Assembly (NCBI RefSeq): GCF_000317635.1
Contig: NC_019779.1
Coordinates: 4,115,171-4,179,170 of the forward strand
From: Halothece sp. PCC 7418
GTDB lineage: Bacteria > Cyanobacteriota > Cyanobacteriia > Cyanobacteriales > Rubidibacteraceae
Length of the DNA: 64,000 nt
Reading direction: 5' to 3'
Under the pieces are notes generated by a model. It made no database searches. It had not been told where the DNA came from and was given only the letters and a program-made list of their open reading frames with translations. How positions within the stretch are numbered: the stretch's first letter is position 1; each line of letters opens with the position of its first letter. Below, piece after piece: positions 37,321 through 45,338 of the stretch. A program made the position numbers and the translations under genes.

Positions 37321-38718
37321 ATGTATAACGGCTTATTAGTCATTGATGCGGATGCCCATAAATTAGAAAATCCGCTCATTTTACGAGATTATCTAGAACC
37401 CGAATATCGCGATCGCGTGGGATTAGTGGTTGACAGCTTAGGAGACCAACGCGCCAGAATCGTTGATTACAACCCCCAGACCAAAACCAATGATTTTGTT
37501 CGGATGTTCCCGCAACCGCAAGGGTTAGGAAAAGGCGGTTTCCGCAACTTACACCCTGATACTACTTTAGGGGCAATGTTCAACAAAGTGCGGATTCAGC
37601 ACATGGACGAAGAAGGGATTGATGTCCATGTCATCTATGGAACATTAAACCTGATCTTTTCTAGCATTTTAGATAAAGATCTTGCTGTTGCCCTGTGTAA
37701 AGCCTACAACAACTACATGGCAGATGATTGTAAAGGCTATGACAATCGTTTGCAACCGATTGGTGTCATTCCCCTGCAAGATGTGGATGAAGCAGTAAAA
37801 GAGATGTATCGCTGCGTCAATGAACTAGGGATGATTTCCGTGGCGGTTGCGCCAAACCTTCCCATTCCTCATCCGAAAGCCCCAGATGCGTTCCCAGATA
37901 TCCGTACCGCAAAATCGGTTTCTCACCCTGATTTCCGTCCCATTCTGCAAGCTGCTGTCGATCTCGATATTGGCTTAGGGATTCATGGTGGACCTGGATC
38001 TTATATGGTGGGTGGTTTAGCAGACCATACCGAAACCTTTGTTCTCACTCATATTTTTGTCCAACGAAACCAGCAACAACTCGCCTTAGCCCGGATGGTC
38101 TTTGATGGCGCGTTTGAACAATTCCCTGATCTCCGTGTGGGCTTCCTGGAAGGGGGATGTGGTTGGGTTCCTGATCTCGCCCATGCTTTCCATGAACATT
38201 GGGAAAAACGGATTCGCGATTTCGATCCCAAACATCCTTATCGTCCTTCCTTAATGGACTTCACTAAGTTAATGGTGCAAGAATACGGCGGACAAAATAA
38301 CGTCAATATTATCTCGCAGGCGCGGAACTTATTTGATCTGTTGTGGAATAAACAACATGATCCCACACAAATTGAAGATGAAAGTCTTTATGAACACTAC
38401 GATTTACGCCACCGCGATCCCTTAGACTATTTTGAACGAGGACAAATCTTTACCTCGTTTGAATCAGACGATCCCGGTCCTGCTTATCTTCCCCAAGCCA
38501 TGGGTGAAATTGGAAAACATATTACCTGTTTCTCGGGCGACTATGGTCATTGGGATGGGGTTTTAAGAAACTGTGTGTCTGATGCAGCAAAGGTTGCGGA
38601 TTACGATCGCGATCATCTTGCCCTTTTATTAGGCGGAAATGCTTTAGATCTCTACGGTCAACGGTTACGGAATGTTCTCCCTGAAAACCTTGCGGTTGCT
38701 GCCACTCCCACTAGTTAA
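37321..38718 (+). CDS. Amidohydrolase_2 family metal-dependent hydrolase
   Basis: A 465-aa TIM-barrel protein. It begins VIDADAHKLENP, a metal-binding DxDxH strand, then IDVHVIYGTLNL, GLGIHGGPGSY, EGGCGWVPDLAH and the C-terminal CFSGDYGHWDG, whose Asp closes the metal site. The family includes decarboxylases and hydrolases such as ACMSD and hydroxybenzoate decarboxylases; the substrate is not inferable. It is last of the four plus-strand genes from 35436 and is followed by a strong terminator. GAGGAG lies about 10 nt upstream of the ATG. Confidence 0.9.
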   Translation: MYNGLLVIDADAHKLENPLILRDYLEPEYRDRVGLVVDSLGDQRARIVDYNPQTKTNDFVRMFPQPQGLGKGGFRNLHPDTTLGAMFNKVRIQHMDEEGIDVHVIYGTLNLIFSSILDKDLAVALCKAYNNYMADDCKGYDNRLQPIGVIPLQDVDEAVKEMYRCVNELGMISVAVAPNLPIPHPKAPDAFPDIRTAKSVSHPDFRPILQAAVDLDIGLGIHGGPGSYMVGGLADHTETFVLTHIFVQRNQQQLALARMVFDGAFEQFPDLRVGFLEGGCGWVPDLAHAFHEHWEKRIRDFDPKHPYRPSLMDFTKLMVQEYGGQNNVNIISQARNLFDLLWNKQHDPTQIEDESLYEHYDLRHRDPLDYFERGQIFTSFESDDPGPAYLPQAMGEIGKHITCFSGDYGHWDGVLRNCVSDAAKVADYDRDHLALLLGGNALDLYGQRLRNVLPENLAVAATPTS

Positions 38719-38743
38719 AGCAATTTATTTTTAATGCTCTTTT

Positions 38744-38775
38744 CCCCTTTCTGTTAAGGCAGAGAGGGGTTTTTT
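38744..38775 (+). terminator. Intrinsic terminator after the amidohydrolase gene
   Basis: CCCCTTTCTG and CAGAGAGGGG form a 10-bp stem (one G-U) with a 6-nt loop, followed by six T residues. It lies 25 nt after the stop. Confidence 0.85.
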
Positions 38776-39242
38776 ACGGTGACCAGTTATCAGTGACCAG
38801 TGGATAGTGGACAATACTTTGAGTTCTCCATTGATTAAAATTCAATGGATTCACTCTTGTTGTGACTCAATGGATTAAAATCACATTTCGTCACTTCCTT
38901 TCCCACACTCAAGAATGGGAGACAGACCTTGACTAGGTTTCGCCCTAGCTGTATCCTTACCTGTTAAATTAGCCCGTTTGGGTTTTTCACCATTAAGTTT
39001 AGGGCTGTTTGGAATGATAACATAAAATGACACAAAAGGCTGAAGCCTTTAAGGGCCATTCATGAGGGGCTGTGTGCGGAGGTTTCCTCCGCACCTAGAA
39101 AGCCCCGTCCATCCGTTTCAAACGGATGGCTCTCTGACTGTTTTCCTGTAGTGAAAAGAAAGAAAAACTACCCACTACCCACTAACAAAGAACGAAGAAC
39201 AAAGAACGGTCTTAACCGACCAATGGACTTTTTCAGGAAACC
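38776..39242. other. Repeat-rich intergenic stretch
   Basis: 467 bp without a gene. It holds a short CAGTGAC-type heptamer tract (38779-38806), two copies of ATTGATTAAAA/ATGGATTAAAA-like sequence, the four-hairpin element at 39035-39129, and an AAGAACG/AAGAACA heptamer tract near 39188-39207. Confidence 0.6.
39035..39140. repeat. Four-hairpin palindromic element
   Basis: AAAGGCT/AGCCTTT (39035/39044); GGGGCT/AGCCCC (39066/39101) enclosing GTGCGGAGG/CCTCCGCAC (39074/39086); CCATCCGTTT/AAACGGATGG (39109/39120). All stems are perfect. The last 16 nt, GATGGCTCTCTGACTG, recur as the exact reverse complement at 60155-60170. It looks like a decayed transposon end or REP-like element. Confidence 0.65.
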
Positions 39243-41282
39243 CTAAGTATAGAGCGGTTCGGCGACTAAAACCAATGATCCGTCTAAATTGGCAACAATT
39301 TCTGTGGTAATATCGCTAACGGCTAGTCCACCTGCGGTTTGTCGGCGTAATGCCCGTAAGACGGTTAAATCATAATCTTGGGCAACTTGAACAATCGCTT
39401 TGGGAACATGATCGTGAAGCATCGTTTGGATCTGAATCGGAAGCGGAAACTGATGCCACAGCAACCATTCCCTTAAGCCCGCTTCAAAGGCTTCCATATC
39501 CTCTTTCGATTCTCCCCAAAGCCCAATGTGAAGGAGAGTAACTTGGGCTTGATTCGTTTGCGCGATTAATTGAGCAAACTCAATGGTTCGCCAACTGGGA
39601 GGACTGAGATTTTCTATAGGGACTAAAATGCGTTTAATTTCGGTTGGATCTTTATGGAGATTCATCACAACAACGGGACAGTGGGCTGTCCAAAAGACAT
39701 GATCAATGGTTTTACCTAAGAGACGTTCTCGAAGTGTGGTCGGACTCCAGCCCATAACAATCCAAGTCACCCCGTGTTCCCGTGCGGTGCGAGTAATGCC
39801 TTGGGCAATATTGTCATCTAAACGGAGTACAGGCTGGATGGAAACCTGAAACGGGTCGCTCAGTTCTTGGGTTTGTTCTAATAAAAATTGGGCTTGATCG
39901 ATGTCCTTGGTTGTTGCCATACCGTCGATGACGACGGCTAAGGAAATTACTTTTCCTTCTCCTTGGCGAGCTAGTAAAGCTGCCGTTTCCACTAAATACG
40001 TTTTGGTGTTGGGGTTAGCGAGAGAAACCAAGACCCGAGAGGGGGGATAGGTGACAAACGTTTCTGGGATGGTCAGTGAGCTTAATTGTTGCTGACGACG
40101 TGGGGATTGTAGCTGACGACCGAACCGCTGCGTCAGAATCGGTCCCACCATGGCAGTTACAAGCATCAACATAATTACCGCATTGAATAATGAACGATCC
40201 AGTAAGCCCTGATTGAGACCTGCTAGGGCTGCAGCGAGGGTTGCAGCAACTTGCGGTAAGGACAAAGACCACATGATTAAGCCTTCGGTACGGGTATAAC
40301 CATAAATCCATTGCGCGATCGCGGCAGCTAAGCCTTTACTGAAGAATAATCCTCCGACTAACAGCGCAGTTAAAGCTAAATTTCCTGTTAATGTTTCTTT
40401 TAAGCTGGATAAATCAAGGAGTAATCCCATATCAACAAAAAAGAAGGGAATAAAAAGGGTACTGCCCACAAAGGTAATCTTTTCTTCGACTTGGCTCCGT
40501 CCTACGACATCATTAACGGCTAACCCTGCTAAAAATGCCCCAACAATTTTATCGACTTGGATTAATTGCGCGCCCACTGCGGTTAAGAAGACGGCTAATA
40601 AAATAAATAAAAACTGATTGCTTTCATCATCTCCTGTTCGTCGAAAATAAAATTTTCCTGCCCAATCTAAACCGAATAAAATTAAGACGGCATAAATTCC
40701 TAAGGCAATTAATTGAATGATTAAACTTGTTACCGAAAAATCCCCTTGATGAATTGATAAACAAATAGCCAACAACAGAAGAGAGGCAATATCAGTAAAA
40801 ATGGTTGCACCAATTGTTGCTACTATGGCTGGATTACGTTCAATCCCGAGTCGGGTGACAATCGGATAGCCTAACAAGGTATGAGAAGACATTAAAGATC
40901 CCATTAAAACGGCAGCCGTTATCCCATATCCAAATAAAGAACTGACTAAGATTCCGATGAAAAGGGGAACAAGAAATGTTGTGATTCCAAACCCTAAGGC
41001 TTTTCCTTTTGCTTTGCGAAATTCATTGAGATCAATTTCTAATCCTGCTACAAACATGAGATAAATTTTTCCCACATCAGAAAGCAGTTTCATGGTTTCT
41101 GATGCTGAGTCCAAAAAGTCTAAGCCGTCAGACCCTAAAGCAATTCCAGCAACAATTAATCCCACTAATCCAGGGAGTTTAAAACGCTCAAAAATGGGCG
41201 GGACAATCAGAACTACCAGTAATAAAATTGTGAAGGTAAATAAGGGGCTTTCAATTAGGGTTAACCACATGAGATCTGTCAA
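39243..41282 (-). CDS. CPA2 cation:proton antiporter with C-terminal universal stress domain
   Basis: A 679-aa protein. About 12 membrane helices (residues 10-390) carry the CPA2 look of KefB/NapA proteins: FKLPGLVGLIVAGIALG at the start and MFVAGLEIDLNEF in the third helix region. A cytosolic UspA-like tail (about 410-675) includes WIVMGWSPTTLRERLLG and VVVMNLHKDP, typical of the nucleotide-binding stress module. It probably exchanges Na+ or K+ for H+ and is gated by the cytoplasmic domain. The 395-bp interval upstream is described separately. Confidence 0.92.
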   Translation of the reverse strand: MTDLMWLTLIESPLFTFTILLLVVLIVPPIFERFKLPGLVGLIVAGIALGSDGLDFLDSASETMKLLSDVGKIYLMFVAGLEIDLNEFRKAKGKALGFGITTFLVPLFIGILVSSLFGYGITAAVLMGSLMSSHTLLGYPIVTRLGIERNPAIVATIGATIFTDIASLLLLAICLSIHQGDFSVTSLIIQLIALGIYAVLILFGLDWAGKFYFRRTGDDESNQFLFILLAVFLTAVGAQLIQVDKIVGAFLAGLAVNDVVGRSQVEEKITFVGSTLFIPFFFVDMGLLLDLSSLKETLTGNLALTALLVGGLFFSKGLAAAIAQWIYGYTRTEGLIMWSLSLPQVAATLAAALAGLNQGLLDRSLFNAVIMLMLVTAMVGPILTQRFGRQLQSPRRQQQLSSLTIPETFVTYPPSRVLVSLANPNTKTYLVETAALLARQGEGKVISLAVVIDGMATTKDIDQAQFLLEQTQELSDPFQVSIQPVLRLDDNIAQGITRTAREHGVTWIVMGWSPTTLRERLLGKTIDHVFWTAHCPVVVMNLHKDPTEIKRILVPIENLSPPSWRTIEFAQLIAQTNQAQVTLLHIGLWGESKEDMEAFEAGLREWLLWHQFPLPIQIQTMLHDHVPKAIVQVAQDYDLTVLRALRRQTAGGLAVSDITTEIVANLDGSLVLVAEPLYT

Positions 41283-41422
41283 AATAAGTGCTGGGTTTCT
41301 CTCTTCTCAAAGAAACCTTAGCTACTTTGCCGTTATATCAATTCTCAATGATGGCTGCATTGAATTTTTCTATGGAAGCGGGATCTTTACATTTCTTCAA
41401 AAGCAAAATTTTATCCCCAATC

Positions 41423-41452
41423 TTGACGAAATTACGCCGTTTCAGGTATAGT
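41423..41452 (+). promoter_or_regulatory. Sigma-70-type promoter with long leader
   Basis: TTGACG at 41423-41428, an 18-bp spacer, and TATAGT at 41447-41452. The gene at 41678 begins about 220 nt downstream. The leader includes ACTTGTC/GACAAGT, a 7-bp hairpin near 41533-41560. The rest of 41283-41677 shows no gene. Confidence 0.6.
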
Positions 41453-41677
41453 GAGGAAAACAATAATCCAAGGGGAGTTTTTGTCTAAAACGAGATTGAC
41501 TTGACTTAAACACCGATTCTTTCGTTGGAAATGCTGAAAACTTGTCAAGTTTTTTGAGGACAAGTCGTATGTATTTTTGTTGCTAGTTTAAAACTTTTGT
41601 GAAGAGAGATTGACGGTTAGCGAAAAATATGTATAGGTAGAAGCAATCAGTTTCTGTTAATCGTCTTGTCGGATTCC

Positions 41678-42418
41678 ATGAATCAAATCGTATCGCTTCA
41701 ACAATTATGGGAAACTGCTCCTCTTTCAGAAGAAAACTTCCGATGGGAAAATTATACTGCTTTGCCAGAAATCGCGCAATGTTATCTGAAACACGCAATA
41801 GCGCCAGAAATTCCTCTTGCTTCTGCGGTTCACCTGACCATGCACGGAGAAATTAAACTCAAAAATTGGCTTCCTTTTACTGCCGAACAAGTGATTGCGT
41901 TTCCGTTGGGGTTCATTTGGAAAGCAACGATGAAAGGGATTCCCATTCGGGGATTTGACCAACTGGTGCAGGGTGAAGGAAAAATGCAGTGGAAACTTCT
42001 CGGACTATTACCAGTTATGGAAGCATCAGGAGAGGATATTGCGCGATCGGCAATCGGTCGGATGTTGGGAGAGTGTATGTGGCTACCTTCTGTTTTGTGT
42101 CGGTCTGATGTAACTTGGAAAAGCCTCAATGCGTCGCAAGTGATCGCGCATTTGAAATTCCAAGCAGAAACGATTCCTCTTACCCTGAGTGTGAATACAG
42201 AAGGACAATTAGAAACCATCCAATTTCCACGGTGGGGAAACCCTGATGAACAAGGATATCGCAATATTCCGTTTGGGGGAATGATTGAAGCCGAACAAAC
42301 TTTTGCTGGATATACAATTCCCACTCGTATCCGTGGCGGGTGGTTCTTTGATGGAGAAACCTTTCAACAGGATGGCGAGTTTTTCCGCGCGACGATTGAT
42401 CAAGCAATTTTTCGCTAA
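41678..42418 (+). CDS. DUF6544-like conserved protein
   Basis: About 246 aa. Recognisable stretches are LPEIAQCYLKHAI near residue 30, MHGEIKLKNWLPFTAEQVI, the central GRMLGECMWLPSVL, and IPFGGMIEAEQTFAGYTIPTRIRGGW. This is the pattern of a widespread uncharacterised family (DUF6544/DUF6920). It is soluble with no signal peptide. The ATG at 41678 is chosen over the in-frame TTG at 41666. It converges on the ZorB-like gene with 18 nt between stops. Confidence 0.82.
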   Translation: MNQIVSLQQLWETAPLSEENFRWENYTALPEIAQCYLKHAIAPEIPLASAVHLTMHGEIKLKNWLPFTAEQVIAFPLGFIWKATMKGIPIRGFDQLVQGEGKMQWKLLGLLPVMEASGEDIARSAIGRMLGECMWLPSVLCRSDVTWKSLNASQVIAHLKFQAETIPLTLSVNTEGQLETIQFPRWGNPDEQGYRNIPFGGMIEAEQTFAGYTIPTRIRGGWFFDGETFQQDGEFFRATIDQAIFR

Positions 42419-42436
42419 TTACTGTTTCATGCTCGC

Positions 42437-43111
42437 CTAACGGACGACTTGGGCTTCACCGAGAGGAGAGAAACGGATTTCTATACGACGACGACCTGAA
42501 TTTTCCGCGCGATCAATGGGTGCAAATTCTTCAGAGTTAGGAAGAAATAATTGTGCTGCAGAAAAGGCATGGAATTGAACGTTTTGTAAGCGTCCTTGGG
42601 CTTGAACCTTTTGTAATTCTTTAACTACAGCCAGCGATCGCATTAACCCTAAATCTGCATTTGATCCCGGTTGGAGTTGAGTCATGGAAAGTTGACCATT
42701 AGCCACTTGTTCCAGATTTTGATCAAGATTGCTATTGCTTCCTCCTAAAACTTGTCCATCAGTATGACCAATAATTTCAACGCTATACGTTTGACTTCCT
42801 GCGGTAATTTCTTCGATTTTATTGACTAAGTTATTTTGAATATAAGTTTGAAGCGGAGAGGGTAAAACTGCACTCCCAGATTGAAACTTAAAGTCTCCTG
42901 AGTCTTGAATGATTAAAACTGGGGGGGTTTCTTTCACTTGTTCTAATTCTTTTTTCATTTGCTGATTTTCTTGGGTGATCAAGAAGATTCGGATCAGCGT
43001 AATGAATAGTAATAAACTTAGAATCATAAACGCATTGGACATTAAATCAGTAAAAGATGTCCAGATATTCGTTTCTTCGCTTTCTTCTTCCCAGCGTTTT
43101 CGTTTCAGCAT
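42437..43111 (-). CDS. ZorB-like / MotB-OmpA family stator subunit
   Basis: A 224-aa membrane protein. A short charged N-terminus leads into one membrane helix (about 23-45, DLMSNAFMILSLLLFITLI). Asp22 (SFTDLM) sits at the position of the proton-carrying Asp in MotB/ZorB. A short coiled coil follows (about 45-60), then an OmpA/MotB-like peptidoglycan-binding domain with VEIIGHTDGQ, DLGLMRSLAVVKELQ and the terminal RRRIEIRF. It starts 2 nt after the ZorA-like gene, so the two are coupled and probably form one proton-driven complex fixed to the cell wall. Confidence 0.87.
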   Translation of the reverse strand: MLKRKRWEEESEETNIWTSFTDLMSNAFMILSLLLFITLIRIFLITQENQQMKKELEQVKETPPVLIIQDSGDFKFQSGSAVLPSPLQTYIQNNLVNKIEEITAGSQTYSVEIIGHTDGQVLGGSNSNLDQNLEQVANGQLSMTQLQPGSNADLGLMRSLAVVKELQKVQAQGRLQNVQFHAFSAAQLFLPNSEEFAPIDRAENSGRRRIEIRFSPLGEAQVVR

Positions 43112-43113
43112 GG

Positions 43114-45039
43114 TTATTGCTTAATGCTTTGATTAGTATTGATTTGATTTTCAAGAATCTGCTGAGACTGTTGATTTAACTGTTGGGTTTGTTCCTGTAA
43201 TACATTTAATCCTGATACAGTCTTCTCTAACACTTGCTGTTGATCAATCCTAGAAATAAATTGAGAAAGTTCGCTTTGGATTTCGCAGAGTGTTTTTTGT
43301 TTTAAAGATTCGCTTGTGTTAGAGGCTTCTTTAACTTCTCCTAACTGGATGTTGAGTTGTGTTGCTACATTTCTGATTTCTTCAACACTAGATAAAGTCT
43401 TATCTTGATGATTACTATCACTGATTATGGTTAATAGTTTCATCAGGTTATATTGCAAACTAGCCAGTATTTCTTGCGTTGACTGTTGGTTTTGTTCAGT
43501 ATTTTGATGCGATTGAATAATTTTTTGGTTTTGCTGTTGTAGGGTATCTAAACCAGAAACTGTTTTCTTGATGAAGTTATGATCACTAATTGCTTTCAGT
43601 AACAGATATAGAGATTGTCGGATTTGATTCAGTTTATCTTGATTGAGTTTTGCAAGTTCTTGGGATTTCTGATTTAATTGTCCAAGTTGTTCGCTGACTT
43701 GATTTAGCTGTTGGGTCGTATTTTCAGTTTGCGCGATCGCGCTTCCTAAATGATCAATTCCTTTTTCAAAATTCGTAATTGTTTCTGTAAACTGCGTTTG
43801 CGTGGTTTGTAGATTTTCACTGGCTTCGAGAAGCGTGAGATCAAACTGACTATTTTTAATTGTATTTGCAACTCCTTCAAACTGACCCGCACTCTGCTGT
43901 AAACTATCTGTAAACGTATTTAAGTTACTGGATAATTGTTCTGCGAGATCCGCAGCATGAAGATTACTATTGGTTAAGTCTTCGATATTGGTTTGTAACT
44001 TCGCGGTTGAATCCGCAAAAGCAGTTTGAGTTTCTGCTAAACTTGCTGTTAAACGATCTAAATTTTCTGCAAATTGACTCTCTTCTATTTTCCCTGCTGC
44101 GGTTTCAAAAATGGTCGCGCCTTGTGTTAGTTTATCTCCTACTTGTTGAATTTTAACGACTTCTTGTTCTAAGGATTCTATAGCGTATTGAAATTGAGTT
44201 GCGCCATGAGATAATGTTCCTGCGGTTTCGGTAAAACGTTCGTAAACTTGTTTGGCTAAATCAGTGGATTCTTGATTCCCCTCAGCAATTTTATCTGCAA
44301 CTTTTCCTAAAGAGGCTTCTACGGCTTCTGTGACATTATCATGGAAACGGGTTAGAAACTCTTGTTGTTGAGATACCATCCGATCCACAGCGCGATCTAA
44401 ACGGGAATGACTGGGAATTTCTGGAAGATAAACGTTATCAAGATAGTCTTCAAGGGTACTAAGGATTTTGAGTTTCAAAGCAGTGGTATTTCTATAACTA
44501 TTCGTCAGAATCAGAATAACGCTACACCCCAAAGCGACTAAACTACTGATAAATGCAATTCCCATTCCCTGTAAAGGTTGCTGTAGTTCATCAATTAAAT
44601 TTTGAATATCTGTTCCATCAACTTGATTTAACGTGGTACTGATATTACTGAGATTAATCGTGATTCCCACAAAGGTTCCGATTAATCCTAAAGTTAAAAG
44701 CAGATTAGGAAGAAGGCGACAAAATCGATCAGCAACTTCCCAGGGAACAGAAATTCCTAAAATCTGAATCCTTTCTTGACGGAAGACTCGATCAATGATT
44801 GCGGTGGTGTTAACGGCTTCTACTTTTTCACTAGCGTCTCGAAACCGTTGGCGAATTTTATCAATGATTCCTGTTGAAGCGCGATCGCGCACTAATTTAT
44901 GAACCTGTTTTTCTAAATCCCTGAGTTTTCCATACAGTGATAAGCGTAGGAAAACGCCCAACACCGTCGGAAAGATAATAAAAATAAGGATCAAGAATAA
45001 TAAATAACTGGGAAGGAGAGAAAAAAGTGAAGTTAACAT
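43114..45039 (-). CDS. ZorA-like / MotA-TolQ-ExbB family protein with long coiled-coil tail
   Basis: A 641-aa protein. Membrane helices lie at about 8-34, 108-130 (LPNLLLTLGLIGTFVGITI) and 160-180 (MGIAFISSLVALGCSVILIL). The middle two carry the MotA/ExbB channel motif seen in ZorA of Zorya. Residues about 190-641 are a long Gln/Thr/Asn-rich coiled coil that should project into the cytoplasm, as the ZorA tail does. With the ZorB-like partner it should conduct protons and move or signal through the tail. No zorC, zorD or zorE is adjacent; the next genes upstream encode tubulin-like and vWA proteins. The 298-bp upstream gap carries a gene relic and a repeat. Confidence 0.85.
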   Translation of the reverse strand: MLTSLFSLLPSYLLFLILIFIIFPTVLGVFLRLSLYGKLRDLEKQVHKLVRDRASTGIIDKIRQRFRDASEKVEAVNTTAIIDRVFRQERIQILGISVPWEVADRFCRLLPNLLLTLGLIGTFVGITINLSNISTTLNQVDGTDIQNLIDELQQPLQGMGIAFISSLVALGCSVILILTNSYRNTTALKLKILSTLEDYLDNVYLPEIPSHSRLDRAVDRMVSQQQEFLTRFHDNVTEAVEASLGKVADKIAEGNQESTDLAKQVYERFTETAGTLSHGATQFQYAIESLEQEVVKIQQVGDKLTQGATIFETAAGKIEESQFAENLDRLTASLAETQTAFADSTAKLQTNIEDLTNSNLHAADLAEQLSSNLNTFTDSLQQSAGQFEGVANTIKNSQFDLTLLEASENLQTTQTQFTETITNFEKGIDHLGSAIAQTENTTQQLNQVSEQLGQLNQKSQELAKLNQDKLNQIRQSLYLLLKAISDHNFIKKTVSGLDTLQQQNQKIIQSHQNTEQNQQSTQEILASLQYNLMKLLTIISDSNHQDKTLSSVEEIRNVATQLNIQLGEVKEASNTSESLKQKTLCEIQSELSQFISRIDQQQVLEKTVSGLNVLQEQTQQLNQQSQQILENQINTNQSIKQ

Positions 45040-45063
45040 AATAACTTGATACTTTAGTTGTGC

Positions 45064-45153
45064 TTATCTAATCAGCCATAAGTTGTTCAGAAAATCAATT
45101 TCTCCGATCAAAACTAGATAGTTAATTGGAGAGGTATTAGAAACAATAATCAC
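45064..45153 (-). pseudogene. N-terminal relic of a PIN-domain (DUF3368) VapC-like toxin
   Basis: GTG 45153 begins VIIVSNTSPINYLVLIGEID, the typical first strand and helix of DUF3368 PIN nucleases (Asp or Asn after VS, then TSP). The frame stops after 29 residues. The remaining 120 or so residues with the catalytic acids are missing. A MITE-like copy begins 32 nt upstream. It is a decayed toxin gene between the ZorA-like and tubulin-like genes. Confidence 0.6.
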
Positions 45154-45184
45154 TGTCTGTATAAAAGGTTGCGAATTGCTCAAA

Positions 45185-45295
45185 GCGAGTCGGTGGATGT
45201 TCATGGTACGTGGTTCATTGATTAACAACCAACAAATAACAAAGAACAAAGAACCAAAATTTAGAATGTACCTCATGAGATTGGGAAGTGCTATA
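45185..45295 (-). mobile_element. MITE-like element, copy 3 (truncated, inverted)
   Basis: The reverse complement matches copy 1 from TATAGCACTTCCYAATCTCA through TGAGGTACATTCTAAATTTT and the GAACATCCACCGACTCGC block. It then diverges, so the second terminal repeat is missing. It is near-identical to copy 1 over about 105 bp. Confidence 0.7.
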
Positions 45296-45338
45296 ATTCT
45301 ATTCCAAGTGTCTGTTTCTCTAATGATTTAAATTTCAA

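Noticed and set aside
41092..41451. 119-aa plus-strand ORF over the antiporter start
   Set aside because: It is antisense to the antiporter's N-terminus and crosses the promoter region; no family pattern.
42437..45039. Flagellar MotAB or a complete Zorya system
   Set aside because: No flagellar genes, as expected in cyanobacteria, and no zorC, zorD or zorE; only the motor pair is Zorya-like.
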